Assembly (NCBI RefSeq): GCF_014199945.1
Contig: NZ_JACHOR010000001.1
Coordinates: 124,001 to 188,000 of the forward strand
Reading direction: 5' to 3'
Length of the DNA stretch: 64,000 nt
DNA from: Brevundimonas variabilis
GTDB lineage: Bacteria; Pseudomonadota; Alphaproteobacteria; Caulobacterales; Caulobacteraceae
Notes under the pieces: generated by a model
Databases searched by the model: none
What the model was told of the DNA's origin: nothing
What the model saw: only the letters and a program-made list of their open reading frames with translations
Program-made: the position numbers and the translations under genes
Shown: positions 28,442-37,135 of the stretch, one piece after another
Position numbering within the stretch: the stretch's first letter is position 1
Layout: each line of letters begins with the position of its first letter

Positions 28442-30246
28442 GCCGCCCTCGGCAGGACGATGCTGAAGGTCGCCCCGGATGTGGTGGGGTCCAGGCGGAG
28501 ATCGCCCCCGAAGCCGACGAGGATGTCGCGGCTGATGATTAGACCCAGCCCCATGCCGTCCGGCTTGTCCGTCGTGAACGGCGTGAAGAGCCGGTCGCGG
28601 ATCTCGGCCGACACCCCGGGACCGTTGTCGGCGACCCGGACGATCACCTTGTCGTCCTCGGTCGCGACCGTCACGGTGATCTGCGGATCGGTCGTGCCAT
28701 TCAGCGCCTCGGCGGCGTTCTGGATCAGGTTCAGGAGGACCTGTTCGAGCCGGTAGCGTTCGGCTTGCACGGAGATATCGGGCGAGAGCGGGCTGCGGAC
28801 CAGCCGGATCTGGCGCTCGCGCAATCGGGGCCCGGCCAGGAGCAGGGCGCCATCCAGCGCCTTCGTGACCTCGACCGCGACGGCCTCGGACCGGGTCTTG
28901 CGCGAAAAGGCCCGCAACTCGTCGGTGATGGTGCCGATCCGCACCGTCAGGTCGCTGATGGTCGTCAGGGACCGGCCGAGGGACTCGCTGTCGGCCCGCT
29001 CGAGATAAAGCCCTGCGCTGTCGGCATGCATGCGAATGGCAGCCAGGGGCTGATTGACCTCATGCGCCACGCCAGCCGCGATCTGGCCCAGGGTCGCCAG
29101 CTTGTTCGCCTGGATCAGTTCGTCCTGAAGCAGCTGCCGGCTTTTCTCGAGCCGCTGGCGTTCGCTGATTTCCCGGTTCAGCAGGCTGTTGGCGTCACGC
29201 AGTTCCGTGGTGCGGCTGTCGATCTGCTGCTCCAGTTCGATACGCGCGCGCTGCGCCTCGATCTCACGGGACTGAACACGCTGGCGGCGACGCAGAAGGA
29301 TGCCGGAAAGTCCCGCCAGCAGGGCAACGCTCAGGAGAGCCAGGGTCCGGGCCGTGAAGATCGCCCGGGTCGTCTGTGCCCCGACCGGTGACAACAGGTG
29401 CACGGTCCAGCCGAGATCGGGAATCGAAGCGGAAGCCCTGGCATAGAGATCCGGTGCGAGATCGCTGTCGATCCGCACCAGGTCGGACGTACCGGCCATG
29501 AATGGAAGATCAGCAAGGGATGCCGTGCCCGAGGTCTGGGTTTCAGACAGGCGGCGACGCTGGGCATTGGCGAGCGGGCTTGCGGCGCGGAACCGCCACT
29601 GGGGGACAGTGGTCAGCAGGACCACGCCATTGCTGTCGGTGACATAGGTGGGTTTTCCGGATCGTCGCCACTCCGCCTCCAGGTCGTCGAATTCGACCTT
29701 CGCCACGATGACACCCAGCGCCTGGCCCTGCGCATTGCTCAGTCGCCGGGCAAGGTAGAGCCCAGGTCGCCCACTGACCGTTCCCAGGGCGAAGAAGCTG
29801 GCCTCACCGGACTCCAGTGCGCCTCTGAAATAGGGGCGAAAGCGATAGTCCGAACCGACGAAACTCGTCGGTTCACGCCAATTGCTGGCCGAGACCGCAA
29901 TCCCGCGCGAGTCGAGCAGATAGATCGCTGCGGCCCTCGTTTCCGTCGCAAGACCTTCGAGTTTCACATTGAGCCGGTCGGCTGCGGCCCCTGCAGGTGA
30001 CGCGAGCGCAGCGAACAGATCGGCGTCCTGGGACAGGACCGTCGGGAGGGAACGGTGACGTTCAAGCTCGCTGCGCAACAAGGAGGCGTGGAGAGTCGAG
30101 GCGATGGAGGCCTGCCGGATCGCCACGTCGCGCGTGTCGCGACGCGCCCACTCCCCGCTCACCAGAACGGCCAGACACGCCAGCGCGAGCCAGATCACAG
30201 CGAACCCGCGCCAGACTGCAGATGACTTCGATTCCGACGGCCCCAT
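28438..30246 (-). CDS. dctB: C4-dicarboxylate sensor histidine kinase, DctB-like
   Basis: Inner-membrane sensor kinase of 602 residues. One membrane helix (FAVIWLALACLAVLVSG) precedes a periplasmic double-Cache domain of about 260 residues (IYLLDSRGIAVSASNW, SDYRFRPYFRGAL, as in DctB dicarboxylate sensors). A second helix follows (ALLSVALLAGLSGILL), then a coiled coil, and then the kinase core. H-box: GQIAAGVAHEVNQPLAAIRMH; N-box: NLIQNAAEAL; G-boxes: VADNGPGV and GMGLGLIISRDI. It is divergent from dctA. The ligand is inferred from the family and the dctA neighbourhood. Confidence 0.93.
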   Translation of the reverse strand: MGPSESKSSAVWRGFAVIWLALACLAVLVSGEWARRDTRDVAIRQASIASTLHASLLRSELERHRSLPTVLSQDADLFAALASPAGAAADRLNVKLEGLATETRAAAIYLLDSRGIAVSASNWREPTSFVGSDYRFRPYFRGALESGEASFFALGTVSGRPGLYLARRLSNAQGQALGVIVAKVEFDDLEAEWRRSGKPTYVTDSNGVVLLTTVPQWRFRAASPLANAQRRRLSETQTSGTASLADLPFMAGTSDLVRIDSDLAPDLYARASASIPDLGWTVHLLSPVGAQTTRAIFTARTLALLSVALLAGLSGILLRRRQRVQSREIEAQRARIELEQQIDSRTTELRDANSLLNREISERQRLEKSRQLLQDELIQANKLATLGQIAAGVAHEVNQPLAAIRMHADSAGLYLERADSESLGRSLTTISDLTVRIGTITDELRAFSRKTRSEAVAVEVTKALDGALLLAGPRLRERQIRLVRSPLSPDISVQAERYRLEQVLLNLIQNAAEALNGTTDPQITVTVATEDDKVIVRVADNGPGVSAEIRDRLFTPFTTDKPDGMGLGLIISRDILVGFGGDLRLDPTTSGATFSIVLPRAA

Positions 30247-30254
30247 CAGCGGAC

Positions 30255-30272
30255 TATGCGGAAAATCACACA
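30255..30272. promoter_or_regulatory. DctD-type binding site 1 (degenerate inverted repeat)
   Basis: TATGCGGAAAATCACACA is a degenerate copy of the perfect repeat at 30288-30305. It lies 9 bases upstream of the dctB ATG and 33 bases centre-to-centre (about three helical turns) from site 2. Confidence 0.5.
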
Positions 30273-30287
30273 GATGTCGACTTTACA

Positions 30288-30305
30288 TGTGCGGAATTTC
30301 GCACA
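30288..30305. promoter_or_regulatory. DctD-type binding site 2 (perfect inverted repeat)
   Basis: TGTGCGGAATTTCGCACA has perfect 6-bp arms around a 6-base centre, as in rhizobial DctD upstream activating sites as I recall them. It is about 140 bases upstream of a sigma54-like element before dctA and also close to the dctB start. Confidence 0.65.
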
Positions 30306-30340
30306 GAAGAGCGCAGCGTGATATCGGACAGCCTTGATAA

Positions 30341-30353
30341 TGTAATTATTACA
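30341..30353. promoter_or_regulatory. AT-rich 13-bp palindrome in dctA upstream region
   Basis: TGTAAT-T-ATTACA is a perfect inverted repeat between the DctD-type sites and the promoter, where a bending protein or second regulator might bind. An IHF-like sequence with one mismatch (CAACATCTTGAGG, 30352-30364) overlaps it. Confidence 0.35.
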
Positions 30354-30430
30354 ACATCTTGAGGCGCAAACACCGGTGACTTGCACGGAACTCGACGACC
30401 CTTCGATACTGATCGCAACGCCGCATCAGC

Positions 30431-30446
30431 TGGCGACAGTCTTGAC
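30431..30446 (+). promoter_or_regulatory. Possible sigma54 (-24/-12) promoter of dctA
   Basis: TGGCGACAGTCTTGAC fits TGGC-N8-TTG with correct spacing but has GA instead of the conserved GC at -12. It is the best candidate in the gap, so the call is tentative. A hairpin GGGGC-N6-GCCCC (30448-30463) follows, directly before the Shine-Dalgarno. Confidence 0.35.
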
Positions 30447-30475
30447 CGGGGCCTCTTCGCCCCAAGGGAGGTCAC

Positions 30476-31834
30476 TTGGGTCCCATCGCTCAGTCTGCGG
30501 GCACGCCTGGCGTGAAGCCGCCGTTTTATCGCAGCCTCTATTTTATCGTCATCATGGCGATCGTGTCAGGCGGGCTGATCGGCCACTTCTTCCCGGAGTT
30601 CGGACAGAGCCTGAAGCCGCTCGGGGACGCCTTCATCAAACTGGTCAAGATGATCATCGCCCCGGTGATCTTCCTGACCATCGTCACCGGCATGTCCGGC
30701 ATGCGCGACCTCGGTCAGGTCGGACGCGTCGCCGCCAAGGCCTTCGGCTATTTCTTCGTCTTCTCGACCCTGGCGCTGATCATCGGCCTCATCGTCGGGA
30801 ACGTCATCCAGCCCGGCCGAGGGCTGAATATCGATCCGGCCACGCTCGACCCCGCCGCCGTGTCGCAATATGCCAGTGCGGCCCATGAAACGACGGTCAT
30901 CGGCTTCCTGACCGGCATCATCCCGGACACGCTGGTCAGTGCGTTTGTCACCGGCAACATCCTTCAGGTGCTGTTCGTCTCGATCCTGTTCGGGATCGCC
31001 ATGGCCATCATCGGCGAGCCGGCCGCGCCGGTCCGCCGCGCGCTGGAGTCGCTGAGCCAGATCGTCTTCAAACTGGTCGCCATCCTGATGAAGGCCGCAC
31101 CGATCGGGGCGTTCGGGGCCTTCGCCTTCACCATCGGGGCCTATGGCCTGGGTGCCATCGCCAGCCTCGCGGCCCTGATCGCCACCTTCTATCTGACATC
31201 CCTGATCTTCGTGATCGGGGTGCTGGGCCTCGTCTGCCTCGCCAACGGCTTCTCGATCTTCCGGCTGATCAGCTATCTGAAGGAAGAGCTGCTGCTGGTG
31301 CTCGGCACCTCGTCTTCCGAGGCGGCCCTGCCAAGCCTGATGCAGAAGCTCGAGGCTGCGGGAGCCCCGAAGTCCGTCGTCGGACTGGTCGTCCCCACCG
31401 GATATTCGTTCAATCTGGACGGCACCAACATCTACATGACGATGGCGGCCCTGTTCATCGCCCAGGCGATGAACATCGAGCTGAGCCTGCAGGACCAGGT
31501 GCTGCTGCTGCTCGTGGCCATGCTCAGTTCGAAAGGCGCGGCCGGGATCACCGGCGCAGGCTTCATCACCCTGGCGGCAACCCTCGCGGTCGTGCCCACG
31601 GTGCCGATCGCCGGCATGGCGCTGATCCTCGGCATCGACCGCTTCATGAGCGAATGCCGGGCCCTGACGAATTTTGTCGGCAATGCCGTGGCTACGCTCG
31701 TGGTGGCTCGCTGGGAGGGCGAGCTCGACCGCGACGCGCTGAACGCCGCCCTGGGTTCCGGCCCGAAGGCACTGGCCGCGCCGCCGGATGTCGCGGCGGG
31801 GCCCGGCGACAAGGACACTTTAGCGGTCGACTGA
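30476..31834 (+). CDS. dctA: C4-dicarboxylate/cation symporter, DctA-like
   Basis: Inner-membrane DAACS-family symporter of 452 residues. It has eight or so hydrophobic helices, two re-entrant loops and the family motifs [54 protein letters not shown] (cation site), [14 protein letters not shown] and [20 protein letters not shown]. Expected substrates are succinate, fumarate and malate with Na+ or H+. It starts at a TTG with an excellent Shine-Dalgarno (AAGGGAGG, 5 bases upstream). It is divergent from dctBD and 33 bases upstream of a TonB receptor gene, so uptake through both membranes may be coupled. Confidence 0.93.
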   Translation: MGPIAQSAGTPGVKPPFYRSLYFIVIMAIVSGGLIGHFFPEFGQSLKPLGDAFIKLVKMIIAPVIFLTIVTGMSGMRDLGQVGRVAAKAFGYFFVFSTLALIIGLIVGNVIQPGRGLNIDPATLDPAAVSQYASAAHETTVIGFLTGIIPDTLVSAFVTGNILQVLFVSILFGIAMAIIGEPAAPVRRALESLSQIVFKLVAILMKAAPIGAFGAFAFTIGAYGLGAIASLAALIATFYLTSLIFVIGVLGLVCLANGFSIFRLISYLKEELLLVLGTSSSEAALPSLMQKLEAAGAPKSVVGLVVPTGYSFNLDGTNIYMTMAALFIAQAMNIELSLQDQVLLLLVAMLSSKGAAGITGAGFITLAATLAVVPTVPIAGMALILGIDRFMSECRALTNFVGNAVATLVVARWEGELDRDALNAALGSGPKALAAPPDVAAGPGDKDTLAVD

Positions 31835-31867
31835 GAGCGACCGAATAACAAAGGGAGGGAAACGAAA

Positions 31868-34800
31868 ATGAAAACGATCAAACGCCTGTCACTGCTGGGC
31901 GGAACGGCCCTGGTCGCCGTCCTGGCAAGCTCGGGTCTGGCTCTGGCCCAGACCGCGCCTCAGGATCCTGCGCCAGGGGATGAGGCAACGGTCGACGAGA
32001 TCATCGTCGTCGGCTCCCAGATCCGGGGGGCCTCGACCACGGCCGCCCTGCCCGTGACGGTTCTCGGCCAGGAAGAGATTCTGGCCACGGGTGCCGTCAA
32101 CGGCGACGATCTGCTCCGCAGCATTCCCCAGATGGGCGACGTCCTGTTCAGCCCGGCCAACAACGCCCAGACCTCGAACGCGGCGCGCGGTGATGTGAAC
32201 TCGGTCAACCTGCGCTCGCTCGGCGTCGGCAATACGCTGGTGCTGCTGAACGGACGCCGGATCGTCCAGCACCCGACCAGCCAGGGCACGTCAGACACCG
32301 GCACCGTGCCGGTGCTCAGCTACAACTCCAATGCCATCCCGGTCTCGGGCCTCGATCGTCTGGAAGTGCTGCTCGACGGCGCGGCGGCCATCTATGGCGC
32401 GGATGCCGTGGCCGGGGTCGTCAACACCGTCCTCGAGACCGACTTCGACGGACTGCGCATGACCACCCAGTACGGCGGGGCCGAAAGCACGAACCTGCGC
32501 GAGTTCGACCTCGGCATCTTTGCCGGCAAGGATTTCGATCGCGGCAACATCTCGGCCTTCATCGACTACACCGACCGCACCGCGCTTCGGGCCGAGGATC
32601 AGAATTTCACGGAAACGGACAATCTGCGGCCCCTGTTTGCCAATGAGCCGGACTATGCCGACAGCCTGACGCCCGACTTCCGCAACACGCGCGGAGCCTG
32701 GGCCAATCTGGCGGTCGTCGGCGCGACCACCGCCATCCGGCGCGGCACCACCGCCCTGACCACCGCCGCCGGTGCCTTTCATATCCAGCCGACGGCCCTG
32801 GCCGGATGCCTGGTTCCCAATGGCGATGTCTGCCTCGGTTCGGGGGCCCTCAATTTCAACGGCGTTCAGCGCGAGCTCAGGTTCGATACCGCACCCGGCA
32901 CCACCGTCCTGCCGGACACCCAGCGGCTCAATCTGTTCGTAAGCGGCCATTACGAACTGAACAATGACATCACGGCCTTCGGCGAGCTGGGCTGGTACCA
33001 GGCCGACACCCAGCGCATCCAGCCGCCAGTCATCAACCTCAACACCCTGACGATCCCGGCCCAGAACTACTGGAATCCGTTTGGTCCGGTGACGTTCGCC
33101 GATGGCCGCGCCAACCCCAACCGCATCACGGGCCTGACCAATGTGCCGGTCACGGGTCTTGCCGTCACCCTGAACCAGTACCGGTTCGTCGATGCCGGCT
33201 ACCAGACGGTCGACGTGTCGAACTATCAGGCGCGGGCCCTGGGGGGGCTGCGTGGCGAATGGCGCGGTTTCGACTGGGAAACGGCATTGCTGTACTCCGA
33301 GGCCGAGGCAATCGATGAGTCCGATGCGGTCAACACCACCGCCCTGCAAGCCTCGCTCGCCCTGTCCACGCCGGACGCCTACAATCCGTTCAACGGGGGC
33401 TGCGTCGCCCAGACCAGCTTTGGCGACTGCACGCCCAGTTCACAGACCGCCCTGGATGCGATCACCTTCCGCCTGAAACGGGAGTCGCGCACCACGCTGA
33501 CCCAGTATGACTTCAAGGTCTCGCGCCCCGACCTGTTCTCGCTTCCGGGCGGTGACGTCGGCGTGGCCTTCGGCTTCGAGGCCCGCAAGGAAACCCAGCG
33601 CGACGACCGCGATGCGAATCTGGACGGGTCCAACCCCTTCCGCGACTCGGTCACCGGTGCCGTGCAGCTGTCGAACGTCATCGCGGTCAGCCAGAATCCC
33701 GACACCTCGGGAGAGCGCACCGTCACCTCGGCCTATGTCGAGTTCGCCGTGCCACTGGTTTCGCCGGAGATGAACATCCCCCTGGTGCGGGCGCTGAACG
33801 TCCAGATCGCCGGTCGCGCCGAGCACTATTCGGACTTCGGCGACGTGGCCAAGCCGAAGATCGCCGCTTCGTGGGACATCTTCGACGGCCTGCGTCTGAG
33901 GGGTTCGTATTCGGAGGGCTTCCGGGCTCCTAACCTCGAACAGGTCAATACGGCGACCTATGGCCGCCTCTCGACCAACCCCGACTATATCCGCTGCGAG
34001 GCCGATCTGCGCGCCCGTCGCATCGCCACCTTCGGGGCCTGCTCGCGCGCCGTGGGGGCATCCCTGCTGGTGTCGGGCAACCCCGACCTCGAGCCGGAGG
34101 AAAGCACCAACACCAACTATGGCGTCGTCTTCCAGCCGCAGTTCCTGCCGGAGTACTGGGGTGACTTCACCTTCACCGTCGATCGCTGGCGCATCCAGCA
34201 GGAGAAGATCGTCGGCCTGTTTGGCGGTCGTAACGCTGTGGTCCAGGACTATCTGGACCGGGTCCAGGGTCGCTCCAATCCGCTGGTCACGCGCGCCCCG
34301 GTCAATGCCGACGACATCGCCCTGTTTGCCGGGACCGGGATCACGCCCGTGGGTGTGATCACCTCGATCAGCGACCGGTTCGTCAACCTGCTGCCCCAGG
34401 ACGTGGAGGGTATGGACCTGGGTCTGAACTGGCGTCTGCGGAACACGCCACTGGGCAGCTTCCGCGTGAACTTGAACGCGGCCAAGCTGATCTCCTTCGG
34501 ACGCGAGGGTGGACCGGCCGTCGATGCGCTGTATGAGGCCCGGGCGGCCGGCATCATCAATGCGGCCACGCCCCTGCCCGAAACCAGTGAACTGGTGGCC
34601 CAGAACGGCCGTCCGGAATGGCGCTTCTCCGGCTCGCTGACCTGGTCCGAGGGCCCCTGGCAGGTCGGCGCGTTCACCCAGTACATCAGCGCGGTCGACG
34701 ACAACGACCTGCTGTCCGCGACGGGCACGCCATGGGAAGTCGACAGCCAGGTCACCGGCAATCTCTATGTCCAGTACGAATGGGAGGAGAATTTCGGTCT

Positions 34801-34939
34801 CGCCTCGGACGCCCGGATCCGTGTCGGCGCGCGCAACATCACCAATGAAGCGCCGCCCCTGTCCTCGACGGGCTATCTGGGATCGTTGTACCGGCCTTAC
34901 GGTCGCTACTGGTATGTCACCGTCTCCAAGACGTTCTAG
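31868..34939 (+). CDS. TonB-dependent outer-membrane receptor (3), linked to dctA
   Basis: TonB-dependent receptor of 1023 residues. A signal peptide ends in SSGLALAQ and the TonB box VDEIIVVGSQIRG follows at about residues 43-55. The plug carries LVLLNGRRIVQHP and EVLLDGAAAIYGADAVAGVV; the barrel contains GSYSEGFRAPNLEQVN and GNPDLEPEESTNTNY and ends in YWYVTVSKTF. A strong Shine-Dalgarno (AAGGGAGGG) precedes the ATG. The gene lies between dctA and a secreted hydrolase and is 2 bases from the latter, so the three are likely one operon. The ligand is unknown; the context suggests a molecule that yields a dicarboxylate or similar acid after hydrolysis. Confidence 0.95.
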   Translation: MKTIKRLSLLGGTALVAVLASSGLALAQTAPQDPAPGDEATVDEIIVVGSQIRGASTTAALPVTVLGQEEILATGAVNGDDLLRSIPQMGDVLFSPANNAQTSNAARGDVNSVNLRSLGVGNTLVLLNGRRIVQHPTSQGTSDTGTVPVLSYNSNAIPVSGLDRLEVLLDGAAAIYGADAVAGVVNTVLETDFDGLRMTTQYGGAESTNLREFDLGIFAGKDFDRGNISAFIDYTDRTALRAEDQNFTETDNLRPLFANEPDYADSLTPDFRNTRGAWANLAVVGATTAIRRGTTALTTAAGAFHIQPTALAGCLVPNGDVCLGSGALNFNGVQRELRFDTAPGTTVLPDTQRLNLFVSGHYELNNDITAFGELGWYQADTQRIQPPVINLNTLTIPAQNYWNPFGPVTFADGRANPNRITGLTNVPVTGLAVTLNQYRFVDAGYQTVDVSNYQARALGGLRGEWRGFDWETALLYSEAEAIDESDAVNTTALQASLALSTPDAYNPFNGGCVAQTSFGDCTPSSQTALDAITFRLKRESRTTLTQYDFKVSRPDLFSLPGGDVGVAFGFEARKETQRDDRDANLDGSNPFRDSVTGAVQLSNVIAVSQNPDTSGERTVTSAYVEFAVPLVSPEMNIPLVRALNVQIAGRAEHYSDFGDVAKPKIAASWDIFDGLRLRGSYSEGFRAPNLEQVNTATYGRLSTNPDYIRCEADLRARRIATFGACSRAVGASLLVSGNPDLEPEESTNTNYGVVFQPQFLPEYWGDFTFTVDRWRIQQEKIVGLFGGRNAVVQDYLDRVQGRSNPLVTRAPVNADDIALFAGTGITPVGVITSISDRFVNLLPQDVEGMDLGLNWRLRNTPLGSFRVNLNAAKLISFGREGGPAVDALYEARAAGIINAATPLPETSELVAQNGRPEWRFSGSLTWSEGPWQVGAFTQYISAVDDNDLLSATGTPWEVDSQVTGNLYVQYEWEENFGLASDARIRVGARNITNEAPPLSSTGYLGSLYRPYGRYWYVTVSKTF

Positions 34940-34941
34940 GG

Positions 34942-36288
34942 ATGAGCCTGATGGCACGGACGGCAGGGCGGACAGCGACAGGCCTCGCAATCGCGGCGTT
35001 TATCGCAACCGCCTTGCCGTCCGTGGCAGGGGCGGTGAGCACCGAGCCGGTGCCGATCGACTGCCCGGCGTCCGTCGGGCCTTCGACACGCTGTTCGTCT
35101 GCGCAGGATGAAAACGGGGCCTGGGTCGTCATCGCGATCCCGGACAATTGGAACCGTCGCCTCATCGTCCATGCCCACGGCGGCCCTCGAACAGACGCGC
35201 CGAAGGCTTCGGACGGGCTCGATGATCTCGACCGCTTCGCCGTCATGGTGCGACAGGGCTACGCCTGGATCGGTTCGACCTATCGCCGGGGCGGATATGG
35301 CGTGCGGATGGCGGCCGAGGACACCGACAACAGCCGCAAGCTGTTCTGGGACCGGTTCGGTCGTCCGGAACGCACCCTGCTTCATGGCCAGTCCTGGGGA
35401 GGCAATGTCGCGGCCAAGGCGGCCGAGCTACACGCGCTCGATATTGACGGACGGCCGAACTACGACGGGGTTCTGCTGACCAATGGCGTGCTGTCCGGAG
35501 GGACACGGGCCTACGGCTTTCGGGCCGACCTGCGGGCGGTCTACCAGTTCTATTGCCAGAACCATCCCAGGCCCGACGAACCCGCCTACCCCCTGTGGCA
35601 GGGACTGCCGGTCGACAGCCCCCTGACCCGGGCCCAGCTCCGGCAGCGTGTCGAGGCCTGCACCGGGATCGATCGCCCGGCCGACCAGCGCACCTCGGAT
35701 CAGGCTGGTCGGTTGCAGAACATCACCCGCGTCATCGGCATCGGGGAAGGCGAACTGGTCAGCCATCTGTCCTGGGCCACATTCCTGTTCCGGGACCTGG
35801 TCCAGCAGCGTCTGGGTGGCCGCAACCCGTTCGACAACAGCGCCACTGTCTACAGCGGCTCCTCGGATGACGTGGCCCTGAACGCGGGCGTTCAGCGGTT
35901 CACGGCTGATCCCGATGGCCTTGCCCGGCTGGCCTATGACGCCGATCTGTCCGGCCTGATCGTGGTGCCGACGGTCAGCCTACACGCGCTGCATGACCCG
36001 ACGGTGTCGCATACGGTCGAGGCCATCTACCGGGAGACCGTCAGCCATGCGGGCCGCGAGCACCTGCTGCTTCAGGTCGCCAGCGACGAAAGCGAGCACA
36101 GCAGGCTGGCCGATAGTGGATACCTGGCCATCCTCGCGGGACTTGAATCCTGGCTGGATACAGGCGTGCGACCGGGCTTCGAGGACCTGCGCAGGACCTG
36201 CGAGAAGGCCGAAAGGGATCCGGCGGCGTGTCGGCTGACGGAGTCGGTACCGGCCGGACCGGGCGGTCGCTTTCAGGCGGCTCGTTAG
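34942..36288 (+). CDS. Secreted alpha/beta hydrolase
   Basis: Predicted periplasmic serine hydrolase of 448 residues. The signal peptide core is GLAIAAFIATALPSVAGA. The hydrolase fold shows WNRRLIVHAHGG (oxyanion strand), the nucleophile elbow HGQSWGGNVA (GxSxG), and a late segment (HALHDPTVSHTVEAIYRETV) that can supply Asp and His. Two or three cysteine pairs suggest disulphides. It starts 2 bases after the TonB receptor stop and is the last gene of the dctA operon. Esterase or peptidase activity on the receptor's ligand is inferred from position. It converges on the Anbu operon. Confidence 0.85.
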   Translation: MSLMARTAGRTATGLAIAAFIATALPSVAGAVSTEPVPIDCPASVGPSTRCSSAQDENGAWVVIAIPDNWNRRLIVHAHGGPRTDAPKASDGLDDLDRFAVMVRQGYAWIGSTYRRGGYGVRMAAEDTDNSRKLFWDRFGRPERTLLHGQSWGGNVAAKAAELHALDIDGRPNYDGVLLTNGVLSGGTRAYGFRADLRAVYQFYCQNHPRPDEPAYPLWQGLPVDSPLTRAQLRQRVEACTGIDRPADQRTSDQAGRLQNITRVIGIGEGELVSHLSWATFLFRDLVQQRLGGRNPFDNSATVYSGSSDDVALNAGVQRFTADPDGLARLAYDADLSGLIVVPTVSLHALHDPTVSHTVEAIYRETVSHAGREHLLLQVASDESEHSRLADSGYLAILAGLESWLDTGVRPGFEDLRRTCEKAERDPAACRLTESVPAGPGGRFQAAR

Positions 36289-36294
36289 CGGGGC

Positions 36295-37071
36295 CTAGCC
36301 GACCACCGACAACGGACCGCGGGCGACGGAGGACGCTTCCAGCCAGGGCGGACTGGGCATCGCCCGATGGGCGTCCGCCAGAGCCTGTGACCAGCGCTGG
36401 CCCAGTTCCCGGAAATAGGGATCATCGGCCGCAATCCGGCGCTGCTCGCCAAACAGGCCGTCGCGCGGGATCACCACCATGTCGAACGGCGGCCCGACGG
36501 CGATGTTGGAGCGAATGGTCGAGTCGAACGAAATCAGCCCCAGCTTCACAGCCTCGGACATCGGGGTGTCGGGCCGCAGGGCGCGGTCCAGAATGGGCTT
36601 GCCGTATTTCAGCTCGCCGATCTGGAGATAGGGGGTGTCCGCACCGCACTCGATGAAATTGCCCTGCGAATAGACAAGATAGAGCCTCAGCAGCCCGCCC
36701 CGGACCTGGCCGCCGATCAGCATCGACGCGCTGAGCTTCAGCGAGTCCGCCTCCAGCGAATCCGTCAGATCGTGCCGGACCTGGTTCAGGGCATGGCCGA
36801 CCAGTTGCGCGGCGCGGAACATGGACGGCGCGGTCTCAAGGGTTTCAAGGCCCTCATGCCCGGGCATCTGGATGCCCTTTGCCACCATCGACAGCGCCAT
36901 CTGGGTCACGGACAGGTTGCCGGCGGTCGCGATCGCGATGATGCGATCCCCCGGAATCTGGGTGATGTGAAGCTTCTTGTAGGAGGAAATGTTGTCGACA
37001 CCCGCGTTCGTGCGTGTGTCGGCGATCATCGCCAGACCGTCATTCACCAGCATACCGACGCAATAGGTCAT
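36295..37071 (-). CDS. Anbu proteasome-like peptidase
   Basis: 258-residue member of the Anbu (ancestral beta-subunit, bacterial proteasome homologue) family. The N-terminus MTYCVGMLV exposes Thr2 as the N-terminal nucleophile after Met removal. Asp (IADTRTNAGVD) and Lys (SYKKLHI) of the catalytic triad follow, with the Ntn-hydrolase core (RIIAIATAGNLSVTQM). The physiological substrate is not established. It is last in an operon with a transglutaminase-like protein, an alpha-E protein and a circularly permuted ATP-grasp, the conserved Anbu gene set. The gap to the transglutaminase gene is 64 bases. Confidence 0.93.
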   Translation of the reverse strand: MTYCVGMLVNDGLAMIADTRTNAGVDNISSYKKLHITQIPGDRIIAIATAGNLSVTQMALSMVAKGIQMPGHEGLETLETAPSMFRAAQLVGHALNQVRHDLTDSLEADSLKLSASMLIGGQVRGGLLRLYLVYSQGNFIECGADTPYLQIGELKYGKPILDRALRPDTPMSEAVKLGLISFDSTIRSNIAVGPPFDMVVIPRDGLFGEQRRIAADDPYFRELGQRWSQALADAHRAMPSPPWLEASSVARGPLSVVG

Positions 37072-37135
37072 CAGCTCAGTCCGGGCTCCGCCCTCAAAGA
37101 ACAGCGAACGCTAACAGATTCGCGCGGCGATCCAG

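Noticed and set aside
33440..34990. 516-codon minus-strand frame within TonB receptor 3
   Set aside because: Antisense shadow; the plus strand has clear plug and barrel motifs.
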